Assembly: GCF_007991275.1 (NCBI RefSeq)
Contig: NZ_BJYA01000001.1
Coordinates: 372,001-436,000, forward strand
Reading direction: 5' to 3'
Length of the DNA stretch: 64,000 nucleotides
From: Alkalibacillus haloalkaliphilus
Lineage (GTDB): Bacteria > Bacillota > Bacilli > Bacillales > Alkalibacillaceae
The notes beneath the pieces were generated by a model that was not told the origin of the DNA, did no database searches, and saw nothing but the letters and a program-made list of their open reading frames with translations. Within the stretch, counting starts at the first letter, position 1; the number at the start of each line of letters is the position of its first letter. Of the stretch, positions 45,543 through 55,925 are shown one piece after another. Position numbers and translations under genes: made by a program.

Positions 45543-47368
45543 GAACTACGCCCCCGTTTCTTTCTCATCAACGGTAAGCTAAACGAAATCGTCGTTCCTT
45601 TTCCTTCACGGCTATCTGCCCAGATCTTACCGTCATGGGCTTCAATAAGCTCCTTAGCAATTGCAAGTCCTAAGCCTGTCCCACCTAATTGACGTGTTCT
45701 CGCTTTATCAACGCGATAAAAACGGTCAAAGACTTTCTCTAAGTTTTCTGTTGGGATACCTACACCTTCATCAGAAACTTGAGTTAAAATATGGTGACGT
45801 TCCTTTTTCACGGTAACATTAATTTCTCCGCCCTCAGGTGAATACTTAATGGCATTCGAAATAATGTTATCAAGTACTTGCGTTAACTTATCTGAATCCA
45901 TCCATACATAACAATGATCTTTCGGTAAATTACGTGTTAGTGACAAGCCATCTTTTATATTAAATGAAAAACGATCGACGATTTGATCAATATACTTAAC
46001 ATATTCAACCCGCTCTTTTTCTAATAAATAGTCTTTATTATCCATTTTAGATAACTGTAATAAATCGTTAACTAATCTGATCATTCTTTCAGATTCATTT
46101 TGAACGACATTTAAAAACTTTGGTGTAATCGTCTCATCTTTCCATGTTGAATCATCTGTTAATGCTTCTAAATAACTTCTCATCGTCGTTAAAGGCGTAC
46201 GTAATTCGTGTGAAACGTTAGCGACGAACTCGCGACGTTCCCTTTCCACGCGCTCTTCTTCTGTTACGTCACTAATTACGGTTAAGAAACCATTCATTTC
46301 ATCGGCTTCATCTTGAATAGCTGAAAAGTTCGCTTTTAACAACAACTCTTGGTCATCATCTGAAAAATCGATAATAGTACTACCAATCTCTTTAATTTCC
46401 TCTAGGTTGTTAACGTGCGAATTTAAACCTAAAACATCTAACAGCGGTTCACTTTGTACTTCAATATAGTTTTTGCCAATAAGTTTGGAAGCTGGTTCGT
46501 TCATTAAGATAATGTCACCATGCTCATCAGTCGCAATAACACCATCAGTCATATTGGAAAGTACTGAACTTAACTTACGACGCTCACCTTCTGTGGTTGC
46601 TTGAGCTAACTGTAACTGGTCATTTAATTCATTAAAACTTACAGCTAATTGACCGATCTCATCTTCACCGTAAACATTTACTTTCTTAGAATAATCACCT
46701 GTCGCCATTACTTTGGCTTGTCCTCGCATTTCAGTAATAGGCCTTGTAATCGTTCTTGCTACTAAAATACCGAGTAATGCCGATACTGTAATAGCGAGCG
46801 CAGTACCGTTAGCAAAGATTCGGTTAATATCATTTAATTGTGTGTAGACACCCTCCATTGAAGCTTCTAATGAAAGGGCGCCTACAATTTCATCTCCGTT
46901 TTCAATTGGTGTAGATATAATTAAAGTTCTATGACCATTTTGAGGGTTATAAACGATATTCTCCTCGCGGTTTCCTGCAGATAGAGCACGTTGGATTCTT
47001 AACTCAGTTGTTCGGTTACCAATATTCTCCCGGTCAAATTGACTCGTAGTCCCTAATACACGACTGTTGTTATCAATGACTTGAATACCGGTAATATCAT
47101 CAGAGTCAAAGTCATATATAATCGACCTTACATCCGCTTCTATAGAAGGTGAATCATCATCTCTTTCTTCTGTTAATGCTTGTTCAAGGTTATAACTTAA
47201 TAGTTCAACGCGCTCATTGACCGATTCGGTGAAATTCTCTAGCAATTGTGTTTCTAATTGCCTAGCAAAATAAGCGCCAATAACTTGTATCGCAATTAAC
47301 AAAAGAAGGATATAAATGATGATGAACTTTAATTGTATCGACTTAAAAAAGCTTTTGAGCTTTCCCAT
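45539..47368 (-). CDS. walK: essential sensor histidine kinase WalK
   Basis: A 609-residue membrane kinase controlling cell-wall metabolism. Two membrane helices (about 13-32 and 183-203) flank an extracellular Cache/PAS-like loop; then HAMP, a cytoplasmic PAS, the phospho-acceptor helix FVANVSHELRTPLTTMRSYL with His near residue 385, and an ATPase domain with N box NIISNAIKYS, DEGVGIP and GGTGLGLAIAKEL. GCAGGAG precedes the ATG, five bases after walR. Phosphorylates WalR. Confidence 0.95.
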   Translation of the reverse strand: MGKLKSFFKSIQLKFIIIYILLLLIAIQVIGAYFARQLETQLLENFTESVNERVELLSYNLEQALTEERDDDSPSIEADVRSIIYDFDSDDITGIQVIDNNSRVLGTTSQFDRENIGNRTTELRIQRALSAGNREENIVYNPQNGHRTLIISTPIENGDEIVGALSLEASMEGVYTQLNDINRIFANGTALAITVSALLGILVARTITRPITEMRGQAKVMATGDYSKKVNVYGEDEIGQLAVSFNELNDQLQLAQATTEGERRKLSSVLSNMTDGVIATDEHGDIILMNEPASKLIGKNYIEVQSEPLLDVLGLNSHVNNLEEIKEIGSTIIDFSDDDQELLLKANFSAIQDEADEMNGFLTVISDVTEEERVERERREFVANVSHELRTPLTTMRSYLEALTDDSTWKDETITPKFLNVVQNESERMIRLVNDLLQLSKMDNKDYLLEKERVEYVKYIDQIVDRFSFNIKDGLSLTRNLPKDHCYVWMDSDKLTQVLDNIISNAIKYSPEGGEINVTVKKERHHILTQVSDEGVGIPTENLEKVFDRFYRVDKARTRQLGGTGLGLAIAKELIEAHDGKIWADSREGKGTTISFSLPLMRKKRGRSS

Positions 47369-47373
47369 TTAAC

Positions 47374-48078
47374 CTACTCCTGCTCTGGGTTTCTAAGGTA
47401 ATAACCGACCCCTCTTCTCGTTACAATCCAATTCGGGTTACTAGGGTTTTCTTCGATCTTTTCACGAAGTCGACGTACAGTTACATCTACTGTACGAACA
47501 TCTCCGTAATAATCATAACCCCATACGGTTTCTAGTAAATGTTCACGCGTCATTACTTGTCCAATATGCTTAGCTAAGTAAAGTAATAACTCAAATTCAC
47601 GATGAGTTAAATCAACTGGTTGGCCACTACGTGTTACTGAATAGTTTTCTCTATTAATTTCTAATTCACCAATTTTTAAGTTAGGAATAGACGTCGCTGT
47701 ATCTTGGTCTTCTGTTCCACGTCTTCTTAAATTCGCTTTAACGCGAGCAACTAGCTCACGATTGCTAAATGGTTTTGTCACGTAATCATCTGCTCCTAGC
47801 TCTAAACCGAGCACTTTATCAATTTCGGAATCTTTTGCTGTTAACATAATAATTGGTATTTGATAGTCCTGGCGAATTTCGCGGCAAACTTCCATACCAT
47901 CTTTTTCAGGTAACATAATATCTAACAAAATTAAGTCAGGCTCATGTTGTTTCGTTAGTTCAACTGCTTCATTACCGTCATAGGCACAAACAACATCATA
48001 ACCTTCTTTTTCTAAATTGAACTTGAGTATATCTGCAATTGGTTCTTCATCATCAACGACAAGAATTGTATGTTTCAT
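47374..48078 (-). CDS. walR: essential response regulator WalR
   Basis: A 234-residue OmpR-family regulator. Receiver domain with acidic pocket VVDDEEP, phospho-acceptor Asp53 in [14 protein letters not shown], and Lys in [11 protein letters not shown]-terminal winged helix with [15 protein letters not shown] and [14 protein letters not shown]. Activates or represses autolysin and wall genes at TGTWAH-N5-TGTWAH sites, one candidate of which lies ahead of the peptidase gene at 48273. First gene of the operon. Confidence 0.97.
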   Translation of the reverse strand: MKHTILVVDDEEPIADILKFNLEKEGYDVVCAYDGNEAVELTKQHEPDLILLDIMLPEKDGMEVCREIRQDYQIPIIMLTAKDSEIDKVLGLELGADDYVTKPFSNRELVARVKANLRRRGTEDQDTATSIPNLKIGELEINRENYSVTRSGQPVDLTHREFELLLYLAKHIGQVMTREHLLETVWGYDYYGDVRTVDVTVRRLREKIEENPSNPNWIVTRRGVGYYLRNPEQE

Positions 48079-48181
48079 TGAATGACACCATCCTTACTTA
48101 AATTGTCTTTACTTATATTTTATCGTAACTTTATTAAATTGTCTTATTATAACAGTCATATATACCTTTATTATAAGATTC

Positions 48182-48199
48182 TATACTTATATAAGTATA
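48182..48199. promoter_or_regulatory. 18-bp perfect palindrome upstream of walR
   Basis: TATACTTATATAAGTATA lies about 105-120 bp upstream of the walR ATG, between it and the terminator of the M23 peptidase gene. Possible operator in the wal promoter region. Confidence 0.4.
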
Positions 48200-48223
48200 T
48201 CCCCCCTTAGATACAGATTATAT

Positions 48224-48255
48224 GACAAAACCTCTAGCAAGTTCGCTAGAGGTTT
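48224..48255 (-). terminator. terminator of M23 peptidase gene
   Basis: AAACCTCTAGC, loop AAGTTC, GCTAGAGGTTT, with TTTTGTC following on the minus strand. Confidence 0.8.
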
Positions 48256-48272
48256 ACCTTATAAACTAACTT

Positions 48273-49847
48273 TTACCGAATATATGGTCCTGGGTCAACT
48301 GTTTGTCCATTTTTTTCAACTTCAAAGTGTAAGTGAATTCCTGTTGATCTACCTGTTGTACCCATTTGGCCAATTGTTGATCCTTGTTTAACCGTTTCGC
48401 CAACATTTACATCAATTGATGATAAGTGAGCGTATAAAGTACGGTACCCATTATTGTGATCAATAATAACGCGATTACCATGTCCACCTGAGTGATATCC
48501 TGCTTCAACAACAACACCATTGTCTGCTGCTAGAATTGAACGGTCACTAACTCCTGCAATATCAATTCCATCATGGTGAGATCCCCATCTAGGACCATAT
48601 GTGCTCGTCACACTACCACCAACAGCAGGCCATGCAAAGTCGCCTGTGCCTCGTGAAGAGATCACTTTAGTGCCCTCTTTTATTATTTCATCACGTGGTT
48701 CTTCTATCACTTCTTCTTCAACCAGATTACGCTCTAATTCCTCACCATTATTCATTGTCACTTCATACTTTAGCTCTTTTAATCCGTCTGAACCAGATTG
48801 TTCAACTTCAGACTCTCCTTCGTAAAGTGAGTCGGTTTGTTCCGTAATTGTTTCATATTCTATTGATTCTTCTTCAGTAATTGTTTCTGTATAAGATACT
48901 TCAATTAATGAACTTAAGCCTGTAACATTTAACTCGTCACCAACCCTTATGACACTATCTTCTTCAACATCTGGATTAATCTCGATTAACTCATCGACAC
49001 TTAGGTCATAATCACTAGCTACAGTACTTAAAGCTTCATTATCTTGTATTTCATGAATTTGTTGAGTCATTGTTCCGCGCTCAATCATTTTAGCTAACTG
49101 ATCTACGTTTAATAATTTACTAGAATCAACTGCTACTTCAGAAAATGTAACATTTTCGGTGAACCCAACGTCTAATACAGTAGAGCCATCAAGTTCAATT
49201 GTTTGCTGGTAGTGTAAACCATCTTCTTCTTCTAATGTTGAATTAATATTACCTGTTTGGAACATATTTTGTGGTAACAAATCAACTAATTCAGCAGAAT
49301 GGCCGATCATTTCTTCTAGTTCTTCTTCTAATAGAGAAATCTCTTCATCAACACCATCAGGTAAATACTGAGAAATAACTTGGTTAACAGCCTGGTTTGC
49401 TTCATCTAAATTTTTAACGTAACCAATTATTTCATCATTAGCTCTTAATTCAATGGCAGCTGCATCAAAAGTTAATTGCTCTTCTAATGCATCTACTACT
49501 TCTTCTTGATCTGTGTTAGCTGAGAAGACAAATTCTTCAATGAACTCGACTTCTTGTGATGGAACTAATGTAACACCATCACCTTCTTTTTCCTGCTCTT
49601 CCTCAGCCCATTCGTTGATATACTGTTGGATATCTTCTTCATCAGCTACTGTTCCAATCAGTTCATCATCTACATATACGTGATACACATTTGAAAGGTG
49701 TTCACCACCCGAATCAGCATAAGCTGTTCCTAATACTAGTGTTGCACCTACTATTGAAGTGATCGTAATTTTTTTAGCTATTGATTTTTTGAGTATATTT
49801 TTAGTTTTATTAACGCTACCTGTTATTACCTCTTTCAAGTCAAACAA
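48273..49847 (-). CDS. cell-wall endopeptidase with LysM, G5 and M23 domains
   Basis: A surface peptidoglycan hydrolase of about 524 residues. N-terminal membrane or signal helix (ITITSIVGATLVLGTAYA), an acidic coil, a LysM wall-binding repeat (EIQDNEALSTVASDYDLSV, residues near 275-320), a G5 domain (about 325-405) and a C-terminal M23 lysostaphin-type domain with zinc ligands in SHHDGIDIAG and GIHLHFEVEKNG. It probably starts at TTG 49847, since GGGGG lies eight bases before it; the TTG at 49862 overlaps that site. It neighbours walRK and has a WalR-like box upstream, so it may be a WalR target acting in wall remodelling. Confidence 0.88.
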   Translation of the reverse strand: MFDLKEVITGSVNKTKNILKKSIAKKITITSIVGATLVLGTAYADSGGEHLSNVYHVYVDDELIGTVADEEDIQQYINEWAEEEQEKEGDGVTLVPSQEVEFIEEFVFSANTDQEEVVDALEEQLTFDAAAIELRANDEIIGYVKNLDEANQAVNQVISQYLPDGVDEEISLLEEELEEMIGHSAELVDLLPQNMFQTGNINSTLEEEDGLHYQQTIELDGSTVLDVGFTENVTFSEVAVDSSKLLNVDQLAKMIERGTMTQQIHEIQDNEALSTVASDYDLSVDELIEINPDVEEDSVIRVGDELNVTGLSSLIEVSYTETITEEESIEYETITEQTDSLYEGESEVEQSGSDGLKELKYEVTMNNGEELERNLVEEEVIEEPRDEIIKEGTKVISSRGTGDFAWPAVGGSVTSTYGPRWGSHHDGIDIAGVSDRSILAADNGVVVEAGYHSGGHGNRVIIDHNNGYRTLYAHLSSIDVNVGETVKQGSTIGQMGTTGRSTGIHLHFEVEKNGQTVDPGPYIR

Positions 49848-49985
49848 CTTCTTTTCCCCCAAATCCGACTCTATCTTTTCTATCTTTATTCTTTATATTT
49901 ATTTGAAAGTCTACTTTTATTCTATTCTCTCACAACTAATAATCTACCATACCCGTATATCAAAAATGAACCTATTTTACTAAGT

Positions 49986-50002
49986 TGTAATCAAAATGTA
50001 TA
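49986..50002 (+). promoter_or_regulatory. candidate WalR box
   Basis: TGTAAT-CAAAA-TGTATA fits TGTWAH-N5-TGTWAH at 11 of 12 positions. It is about 140 bp upstream of the M23 peptidase start, on the opposite strand to the gene. A second pair of half-sites, TGTAAC and TGTAAT, at 50039-50056 has a 6-bp spacer. Confidence 0.45.
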
Positions 50003-50111
50003 GAAGTTAGTAAAAATTTGAAAATATTATAGTCTAATTGTAACTAAAGGTGTAATTATACACTTTTTCGACTTCACAATATGACAATGTTTAATTATGG
50101 AAATTTAGCTT

Positions 50112-50143
50112 AAACAAAAAAATACACAGTATTTAAACTGTGT
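50112..50143 (-). terminator. terminator of tRNA transcript
   Basis: ACACAGT (50124-50130) and ACTGTGT (50137-50143), followed on the minus strand by A and a run of seven T, just after tRNA-Phe. Confidence 0.7.
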
Positions 50144-50150
50144 GAATAAA

Positions 50151-50226
<76 letters not shown>

Positions 50227-50395
50227 ATAATAGTATTAAGTTTATTGAGTAGTTCACGCATACTTGTGTCTGTTCTTCTGTGCTCACAGACTTGGGTGTT
50301 TCAATGATGTCTTCTTGCTCGCAAAGCTACACGGATGTTTTTCCTTGTGGTTTACGCTTTGGTATAACCAACTTAGTTTTAATTATGTATAATAA

Positions 50396-50472
50396 TGGCG
50401 GTCCGGACGGGACTCGAACCCGCGACCTCCTGCGTGACAGGCAGGCATTCTAACCAACTGAACTACCGGACC
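50396..50472 (-). tRNA. tRNA-Asp (GTC)
   Basis: Minus-strand cloverleaf: acceptor GGTCCGG with CCGGACC, anticodon GTC in CTGTCAC, T-arm GGGTTCGAGTCCC, CCA encoded (77 nt). It is 169 bp upstream of tRNA-Phe; nothing recognisable lies between. Confidence 0.96.
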
Positions 50473-50565
50473 AATTGGCGACGAGTTTAATATTACCACA
50501 GTATTTTTACGTTTGACAAGCTATTTTATAAATTTTATTACGTTTTGTGTTACAACTTTTACATA

Positions 50566-50609
50566 ATGTAAAAGCTAGAGCTTCAGTATTTAGTAGCTCT
50601 AGCTTTTTT
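50566..50609. terminator. terminator of purA
   Basis: AAAAGCTAGAGC (50570-50581) pairs with GCTCTAGCTTTT (50596-50607), with T residues on both sides, just after the purA stop. Confidence 0.8.
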
Positions 50610-50615
50610 GTTTCA

Positions 50616-51902
50616 TTAATATATTGAATTTCTAACGACTGTTTGTTCACGATCTGGCCCAACTGAAAATATAGCTACTTGGACACCTGTTAAAGCTTCA
50701 ATACGATTAATGTATTGTTGTGCTTCTTTTGGTAATTCATCAAATGTGTTAACGTTCGTTAAGTCTTCATCCCAACCTGATAACGTCTCATAAACTGGCG
50801 TACACTTTGTCAGTTCTTTCTGACTAGCTGGATAACCTTTAATTAGTTCGCCGTCACGTTCATAACCAACACATAATTTCAATTCTTTAATACCTGTCAG
50901 TACATCAAGTGAGTTTAATGAAATGTCTGTAATACCACTCGTTCTTCTCGCATGGTTAATAACAACTGCATCAAACCAACCGACTCTTCTTGGGCGTCCA
51001 GTAGTTGTTCCGTATTCTCTACCTACTTCACGAATTTGCTCACCAATGTCATCATGAAGTTCAGTTGGGAATGGACCATCACCGACACGTGTTGTATAAG
51101 CTTTTGATACACCAATGACACGGTCAACTTTATTCGGACCAATTCCGCTTCCTGTTGCAACACCTGCTGCTGACGTGCTTGATGATGTCACGTAAGGATA
51201 AGTACCATGGTCAATATCGAGCATGACACCTTGTGCTCCTTCAAATAAGATGTGACGCCCTTCTATTACCGCCTCATCTAACAAAACGGAAGTATCAACG
51301 ACATATGACTTTAACATTTCGCCATACTGTTTATACGTTTCATAGATCTCCTCTGCATTAAGCTTTGATGCATTATAAATCTTTTCTAACACTTCATTAG
51401 TTTGCTCTACTTGTGTGTGCACAAGTTCATGTAATGAATCTGGGTCAATTAGATCAGCAAAACGGACACCTGAACGGTTCACTTTATCACTATAAGCTGG
51501 CCCGATCCCTTTTTTCGTCGTGCCAATTTGCTTCTCTTTCCCTTTGCTTTCTTCTTGTAATCGATCTAATTCAATATGATAAGGCATAATGACATGTGCT
51601 CTATTACTAATTTTTAGATGGTCTAAAGTTAACCCAAATCCTTTTAAGTAATCCATTTCCTTTATTAGCGACTGTGGGTTAATAACCATTCCATTACCTA
51701 AAAGACAAGTTTTATTAGAGTTAAATACACCAGATGGAATGAGGTGTAATTTATATGTATCACCATTAAATTTAATTGTATGTCCAGCATTGTCGCCACC
51801 TTGGTAACGCGCAATGACATCTGCTTGTTGTGCTAAAAAATCTGTAATTTTACCTTTACCTTCATCGCCCCACTGTGTACCGACTACGATGGCTGTTGTC
51901 AT
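50616..51902 (-). CDS. purA: adenylosuccinate synthetase
   Basis: Converts IMP and aspartate with GTP to adenylosuccinate in AMP synthesis. 428 residues, family length. The N-terminal GTP loop [18 protein letters not shown] with the catalytic Asp and His region [12 protein letters not shown] are intact, as are the IMP-site [15 protein letters not shown] and [19 protein letters not shown] precedes the ATG. Single gene with its own terminator, between dnaB and the tRNAs. Confidence 0.97.
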   Translation of the reverse strand: MTTAIVVGTQWGDEGKGKITDFLAQQADVIARYQGGDNAGHTIKFNGDTYKLHLIPSGVFNSNKTCLLGNGMVINPQSLIKEMDYLKGFGLTLDHLKISNRAHVIMPYHIELDRLQEESKGKEKQIGTTKKGIGPAYSDKVNRSGVRFADLIDPDSLHELVHTQVEQTNEVLEKIYNASKLNAEEIYETYKQYGEMLKSYVVDTSVLLDEAVIEGRHILFEGAQGVMLDIDHGTYPYVTSSSTSAAGVATGSGIGPNKVDRVIGVSKAYTTRVGDGPFPTELHDDIGEQIREVGREYGTTTGRPRRVGWFDAVVINHARRTSGITDISLNSLDVLTGIKELKLCVGYERDGELIKGYPASQKELTKCTPVYETLSGWDEDLTNVNTFDELPKEAQQYINRIEALTGVQVAIFSVGPDREQTVVRNSIY

Positions 51903-52040
51903 AAATAGGACCTCCTAAAAATTCAGAATATCAATAAGTACAAAATAATATTAACAGTTTATATAGGTTTTTTCAATTTAAATCCGAATTAATTTATTTA
52001 GAAATTAGTTATTGTACGGTTTTTGTGTATTAGCTTCATT

Positions 52041-52070
52041 AAAAAATCGCTAGGTATTACCCTAGCGATT
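52041..52070 (-). terminator. terminator of dnaB
   Basis: AATCGCTAGG and CCTAGCGATT form a 10-bp stem with six T on the minus side, beginning just after the dnaB stop. Confidence 0.8.
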
Positions 52071-52073
52071 CAT

Positions 52074-53435
52074 TTATGCAGGTGGAATGTCAGCTTCATC
52101 GTAACGCCGGTCTAAATCTACGAATTTATTATATTCCTTAACAAAGGCTAGTTCTACTGTGCCGACTGGACCGTTACGTTGCTTCGCGATCAAAATTTCA
52201 ATAATATTTTCTTTTTCACTATCTTCTTCATAATAGTCATCACGATATAAGAAACCAACAATGTCTGCGTCCTGCTCAATACTTCCTGACTCACGTAAGT
52301 CAGACATCATTGGACGCTTATCTTGTCTTTGTTCAACACCACGTGATAACTGTGATAGGGCAATGACTGGTACTTCAAGTTCACGTGCTAACGCTTTAAG
52401 TGACCTTGAGATCTCAGATACCTCTTGCTGACGGCTTTCGCTACTTCCTGAGCCTTGAATGAGCTGTAAGTAGTCAATCATAATCATGCCTAAACCTGAT
52501 TCTTGTTTTAACCTACGACATTTCGAGCGAATTTCATTAATTTTAACACCCGGTGTATCATCAATGAAAATACCCGCATTAGATAAACTACCCATTGCCA
52601 TCGTCAGTTTACTCCAGTCCTCTTCTTCTAATCGACCAGTACGCAAACGTTGTGCATCAATATTACCTTCAGCACATAACATACGGCTAACTAATTGTTC
52701 AGCACCCATCTCTAAACTAAATAAAGCGACATTCTCATCTGAATGAATCGCAACATTTTGTGCAATGTTTAAAGCAAATGCTGTTTTACCAACTGAAGGC
52801 CTTGCTGCAATAATAATTAAATCGTTCTTTTGGAAGCCTGATGTAATCTGATCTAAATCTCTAAATCCTGTTGCAGTTCCAGTGACTTCTTCATCATGGT
52901 GATGGAGCTGTTCAATATTGTCATAAACATTAATTAAAACATCTTTAATATTACGGAACTTACCCGATGATTTATCTTGAGAAATATCTAATATCGTTTT
53001 CTCAGAGTAATCTAGTAATTCGGTTACTTCTTCATTTTCTTCAAATGTTTTAGTAACAATTCCCGTTGCCGCTGAAATAATCTTTCTTAACGTTGATTTT
53101 TCTTCAACGATTTTGACGTAATAACTAATATTTGCTGCAGTTGGAACAGAGTGTGCGATATCCGTTAAGTATGACACCCCTCCAATATCATTTAATAGCT
53201 CTGCATCCGTAAGAGCAGTCGTAACTGTAACTAAGTCAATCGGCTCTCCTTTGTCCATCAGCTTTAACATGATCTCGAAAATTCTTTTATGACTTATTCG
53301 ATAAAAATCTTCTGAAGATAACGTTTCACTTGCTGAAACAATTGCATCTGGTTCTAAAAATATAGCTCCTAAAACCGCTTGTTCTGCTTCTATATTATGC
53401 GGTGGGGTGCGATCATGCGTCATATCTTCTGCCAC
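52074..53435 (-). CDS. dnaB: replicative DNA helicase
   Basis: Hexameric replication-fork helicase (named DnaC in Bacillus subtilis). 453 residues: N-terminal DnaB domain starting PPHNIEAEQAVLGAIFLEP, then the RecA-like ATPase with Walker A AARPSVGKTAFALN near residue 210, Walker B MIMIDYLQLIQ and the ALSQLSRGVEQR arginine-finger region. Start is GTG 53435, with GGGAGGA six bases ahead. It follows rplI by 35 bp in the same direction. Confidence 0.97.
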   Translation of the reverse strand: MAEDMTHDRTPPHNIEAEQAVLGAIFLEPDAIVSASETLSSEDFYRISHKRIFEIMLKLMDKGEPIDLVTVTTALTDAELLNDIGGVSYLTDIAHSVPTAANISYYVKIVEEKSTLRKIISAATGIVTKTFEENEEVTELLDYSEKTILDISQDKSSGKFRNIKDVLINVYDNIEQLHHHDEEVTGTATGFRDLDQITSGFQKNDLIIIAARPSVGKTAFALNIAQNVAIHSDENVALFSLEMGAEQLVSRMLCAEGNIDAQRLRTGRLEEEDWSKLTMAMGSLSNAGIFIDDTPGVKINEIRSKCRRLKQESGLGMIMIDYLQLIQGSGSSESRQQEVSEISRSLKALARELEVPVIALSQLSRGVEQRQDKRPMMSDLRESGSIEQDADIVGFLYRDDYYEEDSEKENIIEILIAKQRNGPVGTVELAFVKEYNKFVDLDRRYDEADIPPA

Positions 53436-53470
53436 AATAGTTCCTCCCTTAAATCGGAGTTCATCTTACA

Positions 53471-53917
53471 TTATTTTTCTTGCACGTGTACTTTTACAGT
53501 AGCTGTTACTTTTGGATGTAACTTAACTGGCACATTTGTGTAACCTAGAGATCTTATCGGATCATCTAGTTCGATTTTTCTTTTATCAATTTTAATGTTG
53601 TGTGAACTCTTTAACTCGTCAGAAATATGCTTACTCGTTACAGAACCAAATAAGCGACCTGAATCACCTGATTTTGCCGTGAGTTCTACTGTTAAACTTT
53701 CGATTGTTTCTTTAAGCTGTTTCGATTCATCTAACTCTTGTTGTTCTTTTTCTTGTTGTTTCTTCTGCTGTCCTTCTAATTGCTTTAAATTACCTTTATT
53801 CGCTTCAACGGCTAAGTTGTGCTTGAATAGATAGTTACGAGCGTAACCTTCATTTACATCTTTAACTTCGCCTTTTTTACCTTTACCTTTAACGTCACTA
53901 GTAAAAATTACCTTCAT
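53471..53917 (-). CDS. rplI: 50S ribosomal protein L9
   Basis: 148-residue rRNA-binding protein: [30 protein letters not shown] is cut as [18 protein letters not shown] and [10 protein letters not shown], the L9 signature. A lysine/glutamine-rich helix connects to the C-terminal domain. Its ATG overlaps the gdpP stop by 4 bp, so translation is coupled, as in Bacillus. Confidence 0.97.
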   Translation of the reverse strand: MKVIFTSDVKGKGKKGEVKDVNEGYARNYLFKHNLAVEANKGNLKQLEGQQKKQQEKEQQELDESKQLKETIESLTVELTAKSGDSGRLFGSVTSKHISDELKSSHNIKIDKRKIELDDPIRSLGYTNVPVKLHPKVTATVKVHVQEK

Positions 53918-55887
53918 GATGATTCTCCCCCTTGTAAATATTCGTCAATAATTTCGCGTAGCTGCTCTTCTACTTGTTCAATCGTCGTATCTTCAAGCTG
54001 AGTAGCAGCATTCGTTAAATGGCCACCGCCATTCATCTTTTCCATAATGACTTGCACGTTAATGTCTCCTAATGACCTTGAACTTACACCAACTCGCCCG
54101 TCTTTACGTTCAGAAATAACAAATGAAGCTTGAACACCATCCATTGTTAGCAATGTGTCAGCGGCTTGTGCAATGATAATCGGACCATAACTTTCACCTG
54201 AGTTTCCTTTAGCAATCGCAACACCTTCTTTATAAACTGTTGCGTTTTTTATTAACTCACTTCTTTTAATATAAACATCTAAATCTTCTTTTAGTAACTT
54301 TTGAACAAAGACTGTATCAGCACCTTTAGAACGTAAATAAGAAGCTGCATCAAACGTTCTTGAACCTGTTCTTAACGTAAAGGATTTTGTATCGACAATA
54401 ATGCCTGCTAATAAGGCCGATGATTCAAGCGTTGATAACTTAACACGACCGTCTTGATACTGTAGTAGCTCTGTAACAAGTTCAGCTGTTGATGAAGCAT
54501 AAGGCTCCATATAGACTAATGTTGGATCTTCAATGAACTCCTCAGCTCTTCTATGGTGGTCAATTACAACAACATGCTCTGTACGGCTTAATAATTTTTC
54601 TTCCATTACCATTGAAGGTTTGTGTGTATCTACTACTACTACTAACGTGTTCTTCGATACGATATCTAACGATTGTTCTGGAGTAATAAACCAATCCGCT
54701 AGTGATTCGTCTTCGTCAATTTCATCCATTAACTTTTGAACACCTGTATTAACACCGTCTGGGTCAAAAACAATAAAACCATCTTTATTGTTTTGTTGAA
54801 CCATTTTAAGAATTCCTACAGACGAACCAATAGAATCCATATCAGGCATTTGGTGCCCCATAATGATGACTTTTTCACTTTCGTTAACTAACTCTCGTAA
54901 CGCATGAGAAATTACCCTAGCACGAACACGCGTCCTTTTCTCCATTGGGTTCGTCTTACCACCGAAGAATTTTACTTTTCCATGTTCATTTTTAATTGCT
55001 ACTTGGTCACCACCGCGACCTAATGCTAAATCAAGACTAGACTGTGCCATCTCACCTAATTCCGGTAAATTTGCAGCACCACGTCCAATTCCGATACTTA
55101 ATGTAAGGGGTACATTTTGATCGGAAATTAACTCTCTTACTTCATCTAATATTTCAAACTTAGTCGCTTCCAATTGCTCTAATATTTCACGGTTCATAAC
55201 AGCGATAAATCGCTCTTGTGAGGTACGTTTTAAATAGAAACCATAATCACTGGACCAATTATTTAAAATGGATGTTACTTGTGAGTTCATATGACTTTTA
55301 GACGTATCATCCATCGCTTGTGTTAATTCTTCATAGTTATCTAAATATATAATAGAAAGAATTGTTTCTTCATTATGATACTTTGTTTCTAAATCCGAGT
55401 AAGTTGTACGGTCAAAGAAGTATAATAACTTCTCTTCACGCTTTACAACGACTTGATAAACTTTCTCGTCAATATTAACCCAAAACTCTTCCTCGTCATC
55501 TTTTATTGCAGAGATAATATTTTCTGATAAAGTTGTTAAATTCTCCCCAATTAACGTTTCATCTTGTCCTTGAAAGTCATTCATATACGGGTTTGCCCAT
55601 TCAATTTGGTATTCATCATTAAACAAAATAATACCAAAAGGCATCTCTAACAGAGCCTCTTCTCCTACCTTTTTAACTCGATAAGATAGTGTAGAAATAT
55701 ATTGTTCTGTTTTCTTCCTTAAACGGTCTTCTGTTTTCAATCCTAAAAATATGATAAGACCAAGTACAATGGAAAGAAACAAACCAATCATCCACTGATA
55801 ATAAATAACAATTAACGTTAAAATGCCTGCTAAAATATATAGCAACCAAATATTTTTATTTACAATCAAGCTTTTAACATCATTCAT
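53914..55887 (-). CDS. gdpP: cyclic-di-AMP phosphodiesterase
   Basis: Membrane enzyme degrading c-di-AMP, the messenger that governs potassium and osmolyte balance. 657 residues: two membrane helices in the first 50, a PAS domain, a degenerate GGDEF domain ([16 protein letters not shown]; no intact GGDEF), then the DHH domain with [22 protein letters not shown] and [11 protein letters not shown], and DHHA1 ending [16 protein letters not shown]. Between yybS and rplI. In a halophile its control of osmolyte transporters is relevant. Confidence 0.95.
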   Translation of the reverse strand: MNDVKSLIVNKNIWLLYILAGILTLIVIYYQWMIGLFLSIVLGLIIFLGLKTEDRLRKKTEQYISTLSYRVKKVGEEALLEMPFGIILFNDEYQIEWANPYMNDFQGQDETLIGENLTTLSENIISAIKDDEEEFWVNIDEKVYQVVVKREEKLLYFFDRTTYSDLETKYHNEETILSIIYLDNYEELTQAMDDTSKSHMNSQVTSILNNWSSDYGFYLKRTSQERFIAVMNREILEQLEATKFEILDEVRELISDQNVPLTLSIGIGRGAANLPELGEMAQSSLDLALGRGGDQVAIKNEHGKVKFFGGKTNPMEKRTRVRARVISHALRELVNESEKVIIMGHQMPDMDSIGSSVGILKMVQQNNKDGFIVFDPDGVNTGVQKLMDEIDEDESLADWFITPEQSLDIVSKNTLVVVVDTHKPSMVMEEKLLSRTEHVVVIDHHRRAEEFIEDPTLVYMEPYASSTAELVTELLQYQDGRVKLSTLESSALLAGIIVDTKSFTLRTGSRTFDAASYLRSKGADTVFVQKLLKEDLDVYIKRSELIKNATVYKEGVAIAKGNSGESYGPIIIAQAADTLLTMDGVQASFVISERKDGRVGVSSRSLGDINVQVIMEKMNGGGHLTNAATQLEDTTIEQVEEQLREIIDEYLQGGESS

Positions 55888-55925
55888 TCTAACGTCATCT
55901 CCCTAAAAACAGACATGCTCTTGGA

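Noticed and set aside
50227-50395. Possible third tRNA or rRNA remnant between tRNA-Asp and tRNA-Phe
   Set aside because: No cloverleaf could be drawn and no rRNA-like segment was recognised.
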